Shown here: in pieces, positions 26,101-35,003 of the stretch
Numbering within the stretch: the first letter of the stretch is position 1
How the letters are laid out: each line of letters opens with the position of its first letter
Origin: Dryocola sp032051265
GTDB taxonomy: Bacteria > Pseudomonadota > Gammaproteobacteria > Enterobacterales > Enterobacteriaceae
Direction of reading: 5' to 3'
Length of the DNA: 64,000 nt
Assembly (NCBI GenBank): GCA_032051265.1
Contig: DAMBYU010000004.1
Span: 248,001-312,000, forward strand
Position numbers and translations under genes: made by a program
Notes under the pieces: generated by a model
Databases searched by the model: none
What the model was told of the DNA's origin: nothing
Seen by the model: only the letters and a program-made list of their open reading frames with translations

Positions 26101-27021
26101 TTGTCGCATATTAATTACAACCATCTCTACTATTTCTGGCATGTCTGTAAAGAGGGCTCGGTAGTGGGTGCGGCGGAAGCGCTTTATCTGACGCCACAAA
26201 CTATCACCGGCCAGATAAAAGCCTTAGAAGAGCGCCTGGACGGTAAACTGTTTAAGCGCAAAGGGCGAGGCCTGGAGCCTTCCGAACTCGGGCAACTGGT
26301 GTTCCGTTACGCGGACCGTATGTTCACGTTAAGCCAGGAAATGCTGGATATCGTAAACTATCGCAAAGAGTCCAGCCTGCTGTTCGATGTCGGCGTTGCC
26401 GACGCGCTTTCTAAACGGCTGGTGAGCGGCGTGCTGGATGCGGCGGTGGTGGAGGATGAGCAAATTCATCTGCGCTGTTTTGAATCCACCCACGAAATGC
26501 TGCTCGAACAGCTTAGCCAGCACAAGCTGGATTTGATTATTTCCGACTGCCCGATTGATTCAACGCAGCAAGAAGGGCTGTTCTCGGTCAAAATTGGCGA
26601 ATGCGGTATCAGCTTCTGGTGCCAGAATCCGCTGCCGGATTTACCTTTTCCGGCCTGTCTTGAAACGAGACGTTTATTGATACCTGGCCGGCGTTCAATG
26701 CTCGGCCGTAAAATCCTTAACTGGATTAACGGGCAGGGCCTGAAGGTGGAAATACTCGGTGAGTTTGACGATGCCGCGCTGATGAAAGCATTTGGTGCCG
26801 CGCATAATGCCATTTTCGTTGCGCCCACGCTTTACGGACAGGATATTTACAACGATGACAGCATTGTTGAGATCGGGCGGATTGAGAATGTGATGGAAGA
26901 ATACCATGCCATTTTTGCCGAACGCATGATTCAGCACCCGGCGTGCAGCGCGTCTGTAAAAGAGACTATTCGGCGCTTTTTAAATAAAATTCAAATTTCA
27001 GGCATAAAAAAACCGGCGTGA
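26101..27021 (+). CDS. nhaR: LysR-family activator NhaR
   Basis: Transcription activator of nhaA in response to sodium. 306 residues; helix-turn-helix at about 15-40 (GSVVGAAEALYLTPQTITGQ), followed by the effector domain. The start is a TTG at 26101 with GGGAG about nine bases upstream; the product then reads SHINYNHLYYFWHV as in E. coli. The last codons (KKPA, stop) lie within the terminator shared with rpsT, so the C-terminus differs from E. coli. Confidence 0.94.
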   Translation: MSHINYNHLYYFWHVCKEGSVVGAAEALYLTPQTITGQIKALEERLDGKLFKRKGRGLEPSELGQLVFRYADRMFTLSQEMLDIVNYRKESSLLFDVGVADALSKRLVSGVLDAAVVEDEQIHLRCFESTHEMLLEQLSQHKLDLIISDCPIDSTQQEGLFSVKIGECGISFWCQNPLPDLPFPACLETRRLLIPGRRSMLGRKILNWINGQGLKVEILGEFDDAALMKAFGAAHNAIFVAPTLYGQDIYNDDSIVEIGRIENVMEEYHAIFAERMIQHPACSASVKETIRRFLNKIQISGIKKPA

Positions 27022-27033
27022 GCCGGTTTTTTT
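27006..27033. terminator. Bidirectional terminator between nhaR and rpsT
   Basis: Perfect AAAAAAACCGGC/GCCGGTTTTTTT hairpin with a GTGA centre that contains the nhaR stop codon. It has T-tracts on both strands and serves the convergent pair. Confidence 0.9.
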
Positions 27034-27055
27034 CAAGCTGACAACACAAAGGCGA

Positions 27056-27319
27056 TTAAGCCAGTTTGTTGATTTGCGCAGTAAGGTTAGCCTTATGACG
27101 CGCAGCTTTGTTTTTGTGGATCAGACCTTTGCTAGCCTGACGATCCACGATTGGTTGCATTTCGTTAAATGCTTTCTGTGCAGCAGCTTTGTCGCCAGTT
27201 TCAATCGCTGCGTATACTTTCTTGATGAAAGTACGCATCATAGAGCGACGGCTTGCGTTGTGCTTACGAGCCTTTTCAGACTGTACGGCACGTTTCTTAG
27301 CTGATTTGATATTAGCCAA
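27056..27319 (-). CDS. rpsT: 30S ribosomal protein S20
   Basis: Small-subunit protein that binds 16S rRNA, 87 residues as in E. coli. Basic and alanine/lysine-rich (ANIKSAKKRAVQSEKARKHN at the start). The start codon is TTG, as in E. coli, where S20 controls its own translation through this weak start. A promoter with a perfect TTGACA lies 50-80 bp upstream. Strongly biased codons. Confidence 0.98.
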   Translation of the reverse strand: MANIKSAKKRAVQSEKARKHNASRRSMMRTFIKKVYAAIETGDKAAAQKAFNEMQPIVDRQASKGLIHKNKAARHKANLTAQINKLA

Positions 27320-27366
27320 GGTCCAACTCCCAAATATGATCTATGTGGACAATTCAAAGGCCGAGG

Positions 27367-27395
27367 AATATGCCCGGTTAGCCTTCTTTTGTCAA
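27367..27395 (-). promoter_or_regulatory. rpsT promoter (P2-like)
   Basis: On the minus strand: TTGACA, 17-base spacer, CATATT, almost identical to the E. coli rpsT P2. A second, weaker extended -10 (TGG-TAGAAT) at 27456-27461 is a possible P1. Confidence 0.75.
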
Positions 27396-27588
27396 TGGAT
27401 TTGTGCAAATAAGCGCCGTTAAACTTACGGCACCTCTTACGTTGTGATGGCGCGGATTCTACCAGCTTCACGGCTATGAATACAGCCTTTCGCTAACAAA
27501 ATTCGTTCAATAGCGCGCAGCAACGCTGAAACTCGCCTTCAGCGCAATGAAATCCTTAAAGCTTTATGCCAAAGGGGGCAATCGTTGG

Positions 27589-27617
27589 TTAACGTTCATC
27601 GCGGTAGTTGGTATAAT
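27589..27617 (+). promoter_or_regulatory. ribF operon promoter
   Basis: TTAACG, 17-base spacer, perfect TATAAT with TG one base before it (extended -10). It lies 30 bp upstream of the ribF ATG and would drive ribF-ileS-lspA-fkpB-ispH. Confidence 0.75.
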
Positions 27618-27646
27618 CCGCCGATTTCCACTGTTTTGAGCCAGCC

Positions 27647-28579
27647 ATGAAGCTGATACGCGGCATACATAATTTGCGCCAGAGTCACCACGGGTGTGTC
27701 CTCACCATTGGTAATTTTGATGGCGTGCATCGAGGCCACAAGTCTCTGCTACAAGGGCTGTGTGCGGAAGGGCGCGCGCGCAATCTTCCGGTGATGGTCA
27801 TGATCTTCGAGCCACAACCGCTTGAGCTTTTTGCTGCCGGCAAATCTCCCGCACGCCTGACAAGGCTGCGTGAAAAGCTACGTTATCTGGCCGAGTGCGG
27901 CGTAGATTACGTGCTTTGCGTCCGGTTCGACCGTCGCTTTGCCGCGCTGACGGCGCAAAATTTTGTCAGCGATCTTCTGGTCGACCGCCTCGGGGTAAAG
28001 TTTCTCGCCGTCGGGGATGATTTCCGTTTTGGCGCTGGTCGCCAGGGAGATTTCTTGTTATTACAGAAGGCTGGCCTGGAATACGGTTTTGATGTCACCA
28101 GCACGCAAACTTTTTGCGAAGGCGGCGTGCGCATCAGCAGCACGGCGGTTCGCCAGGCGCTGGCTGAGGACGACCTTGAGCTGGCTCAAAGCCTGTTAGG
28201 ACATCCGTTTATCATATCAGGACGTGTCGTTCACGGTGATGAGCTGGGACGCACCATCGGTTTTCCGACGGCGAATATACCGCTGCGTCGTCAGGTTTCC
28301 CCGGTTAAAGGGGTCTTTGCGGTAGAAGTAGCAGGCCTCGGCGACAAGCTGCTTCCTGGCGTGGCTAATATCGGCACCCGTCCTACGGTTGCGGGGATGC
28401 GCCAGCAGTTAGAAGTCCATTTGCTCGACGTTGCAATGGACCTGTATGGGCACCATATAGATGTGGTGCTGCGTAAAAAAATACGCAATGAACAGCGGTT
28501 TGCCTCCCTTGATGAACTCAAAGCGCAAATTGCAAAAGACGTGGTAACAGCCCGCGAGTTTTTCGGGTCAAACGCCTGA
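27647..28579 (+). CDS. ribF: Riboflavin kinase / FAD synthetase
   Basis: Bifunctional enzyme that makes FMN from riboflavin and then FAD. 310 residues (E. coli 313). N-terminal FMN adenylyltransferase domain with the nucleotide-binding GNFDGVHRGH at about 22-31 and the ISSTAVR motif near 162; C-terminal flavokinase domain (about 185-305) with GRTIGFPTANI. First gene of a conserved operon; ileS follows after 41 nt. Confidence 0.97.
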   Translation: MKLIRGIHNLRQSHHGCVLTIGNFDGVHRGHKSLLQGLCAEGRARNLPVMVMIFEPQPLELFAAGKSPARLTRLREKLRYLAECGVDYVLCVRFDRRFAALTAQNFVSDLLVDRLGVKFLAVGDDFRFGAGRQGDFLLLQKAGLEYGFDVTSTQTFCEGGVRISSTAVRQALAEDDLELAQSLLGHPFIISGRVVHGDELGRTIGFPTANIPLRRQVSPVKGVFAVEVAGLGDKLLPGVANIGTRPTVAGMRQQLEVHLLDVAMDLYGHHIDVVLRKKIRNEQRFASLDELKAQIAKDVVTAREFFGSNA

Positions 28580-28620
28580 GCAGACTTTCCTCAACACCGA
28601 AATACGGAACCGAGAATCTA

Positions 28621-31437
28621 ATGAGTGATTTTAAATCTACCCTGAACCTGCCGGAAACAGGGTTCCCGATGCGCGGCGATCTCGCCAAACGCGAGCCGGG
28701 CATGCTGGCGCGCTGGAATGGTGATGACCTGTACGGCATCATCCGTAATGCAAAAAAAGGCAAAAAATCCTTCATTCTGCATGATGGCCCTCCCTACGCG
28801 AACGGCAGCATTCATATTGGTCACTCGGTTAACAAAATTCTGAAAGACATTATCGTGAAGTCCAAAGGGCTTTCCGGTTTTGATTCTCCGTATGTTCCAG
28901 GCTGGGACTGCCACGGTCTGCCAATCGAGCTGAAAGTAGAGCAGCTTATCGGCAAGCCGGGCGAGAAAGTCTCTGCGGCGGAATTCCGTGCAGAATGCCG
29001 TAAATACGCGGCAGAGCAGGTTGATGGCCAGCGCGCGGACTTTATCCGTCTGGGCGTGCTGGGCGACTGGTCGCGTCCTTACCTGACCATGGATTTCAAC
29101 ACCGAAGCGAACATCATCCGTGCGCTCGGTAAAATCATCGGTAACGGCCACCTGCATAAAGGGGCGAAACCGGTGCACTGGTGCGTCGACTGCCGTTCAG
29201 CGCTGGCTGAAGCGGAAGTTGAGTACTACGACAAAACCTCCCCGTCCATCGACGTTGCGTTCCACGCCGTCGATGCGGATGCGGTGAAAGCGAAATTTGG
29301 CGCAGCCCAGGTTTCCGGCCCGATTTCCCTGGTCATCTGGACCACCACGCCATGGACTTTGCCTGCTAACCGCGCGGTTTCCCTGAATGCCGAATTCGAA
29401 TATGTGCTGGTGCAGGTTGAAGGCCAGGCGCTGATCCTGGCGAAGGACCTGGTTGAAAGCGTGATGAAGCGCGCAGGCATCACCGAGTGGACCGTTCTCG
29501 GCACTGCTAAAGGCGCCGATCTGGAGCTGATGCGCTTTAAGCATCCGTTCCTCGACTTCGATGTGCCTGCCATTCTTGGTGAGCACGTTACGCTGGATGC
29601 CGGTACTGGCGCCGTACATACCGCGCCAGGCCACGGCCCGGACGACTATGTTATCGGTCAGAAATACGGTCTGGAAGTGGCTAACCCGGTTGGTCCGGAC
29701 GGCTGCTATCTGCCCGGCACATACGTTGGTCTGGACGGCGTTCAGGTCTTCAAAGCCAACGATCTGATCGTCAATATCCTGCGTGATAAAGGCGCTCTGC
29801 TGCACGTTGAAAAGCTGCTGCACAGCTACCCGCACTGCTGGCGTCACAAAACGCCGATCATCTTCCGTGCAACGCCGCAGTGGTTTATCAGCATGGATCA
29901 AAAAGGCCTGCGCGAGCAGTCTCTGAAAGAGATCAAAAGCGTGCAGTGGATCCCTGACTGGGGCCAGGCGCGTATCGAGTCCATGGTGGCGAACCGTCCG
30001 GACTGGTGTATCTCTCGTCAGCGTACCTGGGGCGTGCCAATGTCCCTGTTCGTACATAAAGAGACCGAAGAGCTGCATCCGCGCACGCTGGAACTGATGG
30101 AAGAAGTCGCTAAGCGCGTAGAACAAGACGGCATCCAGGCGTGGTGGGATCTCGACCCGCGCGACATCATGGGTGACGATGCCGACAGCTACACCAAAGT
30201 ACCGGATACCCTGGACGTATGGTTCGACTCCGGTTCAACGCACTCCTCCGTTGTAGACGTTCGCCCAGAATTCAGCGGCCACGCGGCAGATATGTACCTT
30301 GAAGGTTCGGATCAGCATCGCGGCTGGTTTATGTCCTCGCTGATGATTTCCACCGCGATGAAAGGCAAAGCGCCATACCGCCAGGTGCTGACGCACGGCT
30401 TTACCGTTGATGGTCAGGGGCGCAAAATGTCCAAGTCCATCGGTAACACCGTTTCCCCACAGGATGTGATGAACAAGCTGGGTGCGGATATCCTGCGTCT
30501 GTGGGTGGCCTCTACCGATTACACCGGCGAAATGGCGGTGTCTGACGAAATCCTCAAACGTGCCGCTGATTCTTATCGCCGTATCCGTAACACCGCGCGT
30601 TTCCTGCTGGCGAACCTGAACGGGTTTAATCCGGAAACTGACATGGTGAAACCGGAAGATATGGTGACCCTGGATCGCTGGGCGGTTGGCTGCGCGCAGG
30701 AAGCGCAGGCTGATATCCTGGCCTCTTACGAAAGCTACGATTTCCACGAAGTGGTTCAGCGCCTGATGCGCTTCTGCTCCATTGAAATGGGCTCGTTCTA
30801 TCTCGACATCATCAAAGACCGCCAGTACACCGCGAAAGCAGACAGCGTTGCGCGTCGCAGCTGCCAGAGCGCGCTGTTCCATATCGCAGAAGCGTTGGTT
30901 CGCTGGATGGCGCCGATCATGTCCTTCACCGCAGATGAAATCTGGGGCTACCTGCCGGGTAAACGCGAGCAATACGTCTTTACCGGCGAGTGGTACGAAG
31001 GCCTGTTTGGGCTTGCCGACAGCGAAGCGATGAACAACGACTACTGGGACACGCTGCTGACGGTACGTGGTGAAGTGAACAAAGTCATCGAACAGGCGCG
31101 TGCTGATAAGCGCGTTGGCGGTTCTCTGGAAGCGGCAGTGACGCTGTACGCGGATAATGAACTAGCGGCGAAGCTGAAGAGCCTCGGCGAAGAACTGCGA
31201 TTTGTCCTGTTGACCTCCGAAGCCGAAGTTGCGGATTATGCGCAGGCGGGGGATGACGCTCAGCAGAGTGAAATCGTTAAGGGCCTGAAAGTCGCCCTGC
31301 GTAAAGCCGACGGTGAGAAGTGCCCGCGCTGCTGGCATTACACCAAAGATGTCGGTCAGGTAGCGGAACACGCAGAAATCTGCGGCCGCTGTGTCAGCAA
31401 CGTAGCCGGTGACGGCGAAAAGCGTAAATTTGCCTGA
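28621..31437 (+). CDS. ileS: Isoleucyl-tRNA synthetase
   Basis: Class I aminoacyl-tRNA synthetase, 938 residues as in E. coli. HIGH motif at 65-68 and KMSKS at 602-606 form the active site. Between them is the editing domain that hydrolyses Val-tRNA(Ile) (TTTPWTLPANRAVS region). The C-terminus carries zinc-binding cysteines (CPRCWHY and CGRCV, near 902-925). The stop overlaps the lspA start by one base (TGATG), implying coupled translation. Confidence 0.99.
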   Translation: MSDFKSTLNLPETGFPMRGDLAKREPGMLARWNGDDLYGIIRNAKKGKKSFILHDGPPYANGSIHIGHSVNKILKDIIVKSKGLSGFDSPYVPGWDCHGLPIELKVEQLIGKPGEKVSAAEFRAECRKYAAEQVDGQRADFIRLGVLGDWSRPYLTMDFNTEANIIRALGKIIGNGHLHKGAKPVHWCVDCRSALAEAEVEYYDKTSPSIDVAFHAVDADAVKAKFGAAQVSGPISLVIWTTTPWTLPANRAVSLNAEFEYVLVQVEGQALILAKDLVESVMKRAGITEWTVLGTAKGADLELMRFKHPFLDFDVPAILGEHVTLDAGTGAVHTAPGHGPDDYVIGQKYGLEVANPVGPDGCYLPGTYVGLDGVQVFKANDLIVNILRDKGALLHVEKLLHSYPHCWRHKTPIIFRATPQWFISMDQKGLREQSLKEIKSVQWIPDWGQARIESMVANRPDWCISRQRTWGVPMSLFVHKETEELHPRTLELMEEVAKRVEQDGIQAWWDLDPRDIMGDDADSYTKVPDTLDVWFDSGSTHSSVVDVRPEFSGHAADMYLEGSDQHRGWFMSSLMISTAMKGKAPYRQVLTHGFTVDGQGRKMSKSIGNTVSPQDVMNKLGADILRLWVASTDYTGEMAVSDEILKRAADSYRRIRNTARFLLANLNGFNPETDMVKPEDMVTLDRWAVGCAQEAQADILASYESYDFHEVVQRLMRFCSIEMGSFYLDIIKDRQYTAKADSVARRSCQSALFHIAEALVRWMAPIMSFTADEIWGYLPGKREQYVFTGEWYEGLFGLADSEAMNNDYWDTLLTVRGEVNKVIEQARADKRVGGSLEAAVTLYADNELAAKLKSLGEELRFVLLTSEAEVADYAQAGDDAQQSEIVKGLKVALRKADGEKCPRCWHYTKDVGQVAEHAEICGRCVSNVAGDGEKRKFA

Positions 31438-31943
31438 TGAGTAAACCGATTCTTTCTACCGGCCTGCGCTGGCTGTGGCTGATGGTCGTAGTGCTGATCG
31501 TCGATCTGGGCAGCAAGTACCTTATTCTCCAGCACTTTATGCTGGGGGATACCGTCTCGCTGTTCCCGTCGCTGAATCTGCATTACGCCCGTAATTACGG
31601 CGCGGCATTTAGCTTCCTTGCTGATAAAGGCGGCTGGCAGCGCTGGTTCTTCGCGGGTATCGCTATCGGTATCTGCATGGTGCTGGCGGTGCTGATGTAT
31701 CGCGCCAAAGCGAGCCAGAAGCTCAATAATATCGCCTATGCTTTAATTATCGGCGGTGCCCTGGGCAACTTGTTCGACAGGCTGTGGCACGGTTTTGTCG
31801 TCGATATGATCGACTTCTATATCGGCGACTGGCACTTTGCCACCTTCAATCTGGCCGATACGGCAATCTGTATCGGCGCGGCGCTGATTGTGCTGGAGGG
31901 ATTCTTTGTCTCTTCCAGCAAGCCCGCAAAGCAAAAAGGGTAA
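31437..31943 (+). CDS. lspA: Lipoprotein signal peptidase (SPase II)
   Basis: Inner-membrane aspartyl protease that removes the signal peptide from diacylglyceryl prolipoproteins. 168 residues with four membrane helices. The two catalytic aspartates lie in the conserved GNLFDRLWHG and FNLADTAI motifs, and NYGAAFSFL is also conserved. It overlaps ileS by one base and precedes fkpB by three. It would process the lipoprotein encoded at 47333. Confidence 0.98.
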   Translation: MSKPILSTGLRWLWLMVVVLIVDLGSKYLILQHFMLGDTVSLFPSLNLHYARNYGAAFSFLADKGGWQRWFFAGIAIGICMVLAVLMYRAKASQKLNNIAYALIIGGALGNLFDRLWHGFVVDMIDFYIGDWHFATFNLADTAICIGAALIVLEGFFVSSSKPAKQKG

Positions 31944-31946
31944 CAC

Positions 31947-32417
31947 ATGGCTGAATCTATACAGGCCAACAGCAGGGTTCTGGTGCATTTCACGCTGAAA
32001 CTTGAAGACGGCTCCACCGCTGAGTCCACCCGTAACAACGGTAAACCGGCGCTCTTCACGCTTGGCGATGAAACCCTGTCGCCGGGCCTGGAAGATCAGC
32101 TTGTCGGTCTGAAGGCCGGAGATAAGAAAGCCTTTTCTCTGGCGCCAGAATCCGCGTTTGGTATACCCAGCCCGGATATGATCCAATATTTCTCGCGTCG
32201 CGAATTTGTCGACGCGGGCGAGCCGGAGCCGGGTGCGATTATGCTTTTCACCGCAATGGATGGCAGCGAGATGCCGGGCGTCGTGCGTGAAGTGAACGGG
32301 GACTCCATCACCGTTGACTTTAATCATCCGCTCGCCGGGCAAACCATTCATTTTGATATCGAAGTGCTGGAAGTTAATCCGGTACTGGAGGCGTTGAATG
32401 CAGATCCTGTTGGCTAA
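31947..32417 (+). CDS. fkpB: FKBP-type peptidyl-prolyl isomerase (SlpA type)
   Basis: Proline isomerase and chaperone of the SlyD/SlpA group. 156 residues, somewhat longer than the 149 I recall for E. coli. FKBP core at about 1-70 and 130-150, with an inserted IF chaperone flap (about 75-130). The gene runs 20 bases into ispH, so the last residues (NADPVG) come from the overlap; E. coli FkpB ends near LEA. Translational coupling with ispH is likely. Confidence 0.96.
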   Translation: MAESIQANSRVLVHFTLKLEDGSTAESTRNNGKPALFTLGDETLSPGLEDQLVGLKAGDKKAFSLAPESAFGIPSPDMIQYFSRREFVDAGEPEPGAIMLFTAMDGSEMPGVVREVNGDSITVDFNHPLAGQTIHFDIEVLEVNPVLEALNADPVG

Positions 32418-33348
32418 CCCACGCGGCTTTTGTGCCGGGGTCGACCGCGCTATCAGCATTGTGGAAAACGCGCTGGCCCTGTACGGCGCGCCAATTTATG
32501 TCCGCCATGAAGTGGTGCATAACCGCTATGTGGTGGACAGCCTTCGCGCGCGCGGGGCGATTTTCATCGAGCAAATCAGCGAGGTGCCGGATGGCGCTAT
32601 CCTGATTTTCTCCGCGCACGGTGTTTCCCAGGCGGTACGTAACGAAGCCAAAGGCCGTGATTTAACGGTGTTTGATGCAACCTGCCCGTTGGTGACCAAA
32701 GTGCATATGGAAGTGGCGCGCGCCAGCCGTCGTGGTGAAGAATCCATTCTGATTGGCCACGCAGGCCATCCGGAAGTGGAGGGCACCATGGGCCAGTACA
32801 GTAACCCGAAAGGGGGGATGTACCTGGTTGAATCACCGGAAGACGTCAGCAAGCTGGATGTGAAAGATGAATCCAGGCTTTCGTTTATGACCCAGACCAC
32901 GCTTTCCGTGGATGATACTTCCGATGTGATTGACGCGCTGCGTAACCGCTTCCCGAAAATTATCGGCCCCCGCAAAGACGATATTTGCTACGCCACCACC
33001 AACCGTCAGGAAGCGGTGCGTGCGCTGGCTGATGAAGCGGATGTGGTGCTGGTGGTGGGGTCGAAAAACTCCTCCAACTCCAACCGTCTGGCGGAACTTG
33101 CCCAGCGTATGGGTAAATCGGCGTACCTGATTGATGACGCGGCAGATATCCAGGAAAACTGGGTTACAGCTGCGAAATGTGTCGGCGTTACCGCTGGCGC
33201 ATCCGCGCCTGATGTCCTGGTGCAAAACGTGCTTGCCCGCCTGCGTGAGCTGGGCGGCAGCGAAACCCGTGAGCTGACAGGGCGCGAAGAAAACATCGTC
33301 TTTGAAGTGCCGCGTGAGCTACGCGTGGATGTTCGTGAAGTAGAGTAA
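32398..33348 (+). CDS. ispH: 4-hydroxy-3-methylbut-2-enyl diphosphate reductase
   Basis: Last enzyme of the MEP isoprenoid pathway; makes IPP and DMAPP using a [4Fe-4S] cluster. 316 residues, E. coli length. Cluster ligands are visible: Cys12 (NPRGFCAGVDRA), the cysteine in VFDATCPLVTK (near 96), and the one in DDICYATTNRQ (near 197). Active-site residues in SAHGVSQ and TAGASAPD are present. The ATG sits within the fkpB end. It is followed by a terminator. Confidence 0.98.
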   Translation: MQILLANPRGFCAGVDRAISIVENALALYGAPIYVRHEVVHNRYVVDSLRARGAIFIEQISEVPDGAILIFSAHGVSQAVRNEAKGRDLTVFDATCPLVTKVHMEVARASRRGEESILIGHAGHPEVEGTMGQYSNPKGGMYLVESPEDVSKLDVKDESRLSFMTQTTLSVDDTSDVIDALRNRFPKIIGPRKDDICYATTNRQEAVRALADEADVVLVVGSKNSSNSNRLAELAQRMGKSAYLIDDAADIQENWVTAAKCVGVTAGASAPDVLVQNVLARLRELGGSETRELTGREENIVFEVPRELRVDVREVE

Positions 33349-33373
33349 CGCAGGCCGCTTGCGAAAATGAGAA

Positions 33374-33410
33374 GATGCCAGCCGGGTTAAACCGTCTGGC
33401 ATTTTTTATG
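33374..33410 (+). terminator. Terminator of the ribF-ispH operon
   Basis: ATGCCAG and CTGGCAT arms with an inner CGG/CCG pairing, followed by TTTTTTA, 25 bases after ispH and just before the rihC ribosome site. Confidence 0.8.
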
Positions 33411-33419
33411 GAGGAAAGC

Positions 33420-34337
33420 ATGAGCAGAACCCCTATCATTCTGGATACCGATCCCGGTATCGACGACGCGGTGGCGATTGCCGCCGCGCTCTTTGCGCCG
33501 CAGCTTGATGTAAAGCTTATCACCACCGTTGCCGGCAATGTTTCGGTAGAAAAAACCACGCGTAACGCGCTGCAGCTCATGCATTTCTGGCAGAAAGATA
33601 TTCCCGTTGCGCAGGGTGCTGCCACGCCGCTGGTGCGTAAACTGCGTGACGCCGCTTATGTTCATGGCGAGTCCGGCATGGAAGGTTACGCATTCGTTGA
33701 GCATTCGCGTAAGCCTCTCGAGGTGCCCGCTTTCGAGGCTATTTACCAGTGTCTTAATAGTAGCGTCGAACCCGTTACGCTGGTCACCATCGGCCCGCTG
33801 ACCAACATCGCACTGTTGTTAACGCAATATCCGCAGAGCAAAAACAAAATAAAACGGCTGGTGATGATGGGCGGCTCAGCCGGGCGGGGCAACTTTACCC
33901 CAAACGCCGAATTTAATATCGCCATTGACCCGGAAGCCGCCGCGCGCGTGTTTGATAGCGGGCTGGATATTGTCATGTGTGGGCTGGACGTGACCAATCA
34001 GGCGATGCTTAGCCCTGACTATTTGCAACGGCTTCCACAGCTCAACCAGACCGGTAAAATGCTGCATGCGCTATTCAGCCACTACCGCAGCGGCAGTATG
34101 GCAACCGGTCTGCGTATGCATGATCTGTGCGCGATTGGCTGGCTGGTGAAGCCGGATCTGTTCCGCATGCAACCCTGTTTTGTGGCGGTGGAAACGCATG
34201 GTGAATATACGGCAGGTACTACGGTTGTGGACATTGAAAACCGCTACCAGCGACAGGCTAATGTGCAGGTTGCGCTGGATTTAGACGTGCCGGGATTCCG
34301 CTCCTGGGTAGCCGACGTGCTGACGCTGGCACCTTAA
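33420..34337 (+). CDS. rihC: Ribonucleoside hydrolase RihC
   Basis: Hydrolyses purine and pyrimidine ribonucleosides to base and ribose. The ATG at 33420 follows GGAGGAAA and gives 305 residues (E. coli 304); an earlier frame start lies in the terminator and is rejected. The calcium-binding DTDPGIDDAVA motif is at about residues 9-19. MGGSAGRGNFTPNAEFNIAIDPEAA and the C-terminal RMHDLCAIGWLV histidine region are conserved. In E. coli dapB comes next; here the accessory sugar block intervenes. Confidence 0.96.
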   Translation: MSRTPIILDTDPGIDDAVAIAAALFAPQLDVKLITTVAGNVSVEKTTRNALQLMHFWQKDIPVAQGAATPLVRKLRDAAYVHGESGMEGYAFVEHSRKPLEVPAFEAIYQCLNSSVEPVTLVTIGPLTNIALLLTQYPQSKNKIKRLVMMGGSAGRGNFTPNAEFNIAIDPEAAARVFDSGLDIVMCGLDVTNQAMLSPDYLQRLPQLNQTGKMLHALFSHYRSGSMATGLRMHDLCAIGWLVKPDLFRMQPCFVAVETHGEYTAGTTVVDIENRYQRQANVQVALDLDVPGFRSWVADVLTLAP

Positions 34338-34375
34338 TTTTTAAACGCGACAGAGATCGCTTTTCTCCGCTCTGG

Positions 34376-34406
34376 TTGTTGGGTTAATCGTTTAACCTAT
34401 TATACT
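34376..34406 (+). promoter_or_regulatory. Promoter and LacI-type operator of the cupin isomerase pair
   Basis: GGTTAATCGTTTAACC at 34382-34397 is a near-perfect palindrome of the form seen at two other sites in this cluster. It lies directly upstream of the -10 TATACT (34401-34406) and overlaps the only candidate -35s, so bound repressor would block initiation. The regulator is inferred to be the LacI-type protein at 40316. Confidence 0.7.
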
Positions 34407-34439
34407 GATTGCGCCGTTCTCCTTGGGCCGGAGAAAAAA

Positions 34440-35003
34440 ATGAGCATTACTTCCAGCGTGCCACCGGGCGTGGCGTTTCTGACCGGCCATTTCACGGCTG
34501 AAAATAGTAGCAAAAAAACCACGCGCTGCGGCGATCTGAGCGGCGTCTTTCACGATCGGACCGCATGGCAAGCGATCCCTGCCGATACGCCTGTTTACCA
34601 GGTCGAAATGTTGAATTCACCGCAGGGTGAAGGCGAATTCTTTGCAGGCACCACGCACCTTAATCCTGGACGCGTGGGTGAAGAGTTCTATATGACCCGC
34701 GGTCATTTTCATCATCGCCGCGAACAGGGCGAAGTTTACTTTGGACTACGGGGAAGCGGGCTGTTGCTGCTGCAGGATGAGCAGGGAAGCGCGCGACTCG
34801 AACAGGTATCGCCTGGCTCTGTTCATATTATCCCGGGCTTTACCGCTCACCGCTTGATCAACACCGGTTCAGATATTCTGTCTGCGCTCGCCGTCTGGTC
34901 GAGCGTAGCCGGACATGATTATGCTGCGCTGACGCAGGGGTTTACGCTACGCGTGCTGGAGCAGGAAGGAAAAATTCAGGCGAAAGAGGTGCAAAATGGC
35001 TGA
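34440..35003 (+). CDS. Cupin-type glucose-6-phosphate isomerase homologue 1
   Basis: 187-residue cupin of the archaeal-type phosphoglucose isomerase family (GPI, PF06560), which interconverts glucose 6-phosphate and fructose 6-phosphate through a bound metal. The metal ligands known from Pyrococcus PGI can be matched: His89, His91, Glu98 (TRGHFHHRREQGEVY) and His137 (GFTAHR). It overlaps the following paralogue by eight bases and has a LacI-type operator before it. The true substrate may be another aldose 6-phosphate. It shows no relation to the usual bacterial Pgi (SIS fold). Confidence 0.82.
   Translation: MSITSSVPPGVAFLTGHFTAENSSKKTTRCGDLSGVFHDRTAWQAIPADTPVYQVEMLNSPQGEGEFFAGTTHLNPGRVGEEFYMTRGHFHHRREQGEVYFGLRGSGLLLLQDEQGSARLEQVSPGSVHIIPGFTAHRLINTGSDILSALAVWSSVAGHDYAALTQGFTLRVLEQEGKIQAKEVQNG

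Larger units (their letters stand above)
27320..27646. other. rpsT-ribF divergent promoter region
   Basis: About 325 bp with the rpsT promoter(s) on the minus strand and the ribF promoter on the plus strand. E. coli has a small annotated ORF (yaaY) here; I see no equivalent with a start and ribosome site. Confidence 0.7.

Noticed and set aside
27036..27050. CTGACAACAC near the nhaR/rpsT terminator as a third copy of the hairpin repeat end
   Set aside because: Only a few bases match the CTGACAA end motif; the core hairpin and a duplicated terminator are missing.
29197..30126. Long antisense frame in ileS (and another at 30235-30972)
   Set aside because: Shadow of a highly biased essential gene; no start signal or domain.
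33374..33410. Terminator before rihC as another repeat insertion site
   Set aside because: A single hairpin with T-tract and no duplicate; an ordinary terminator.
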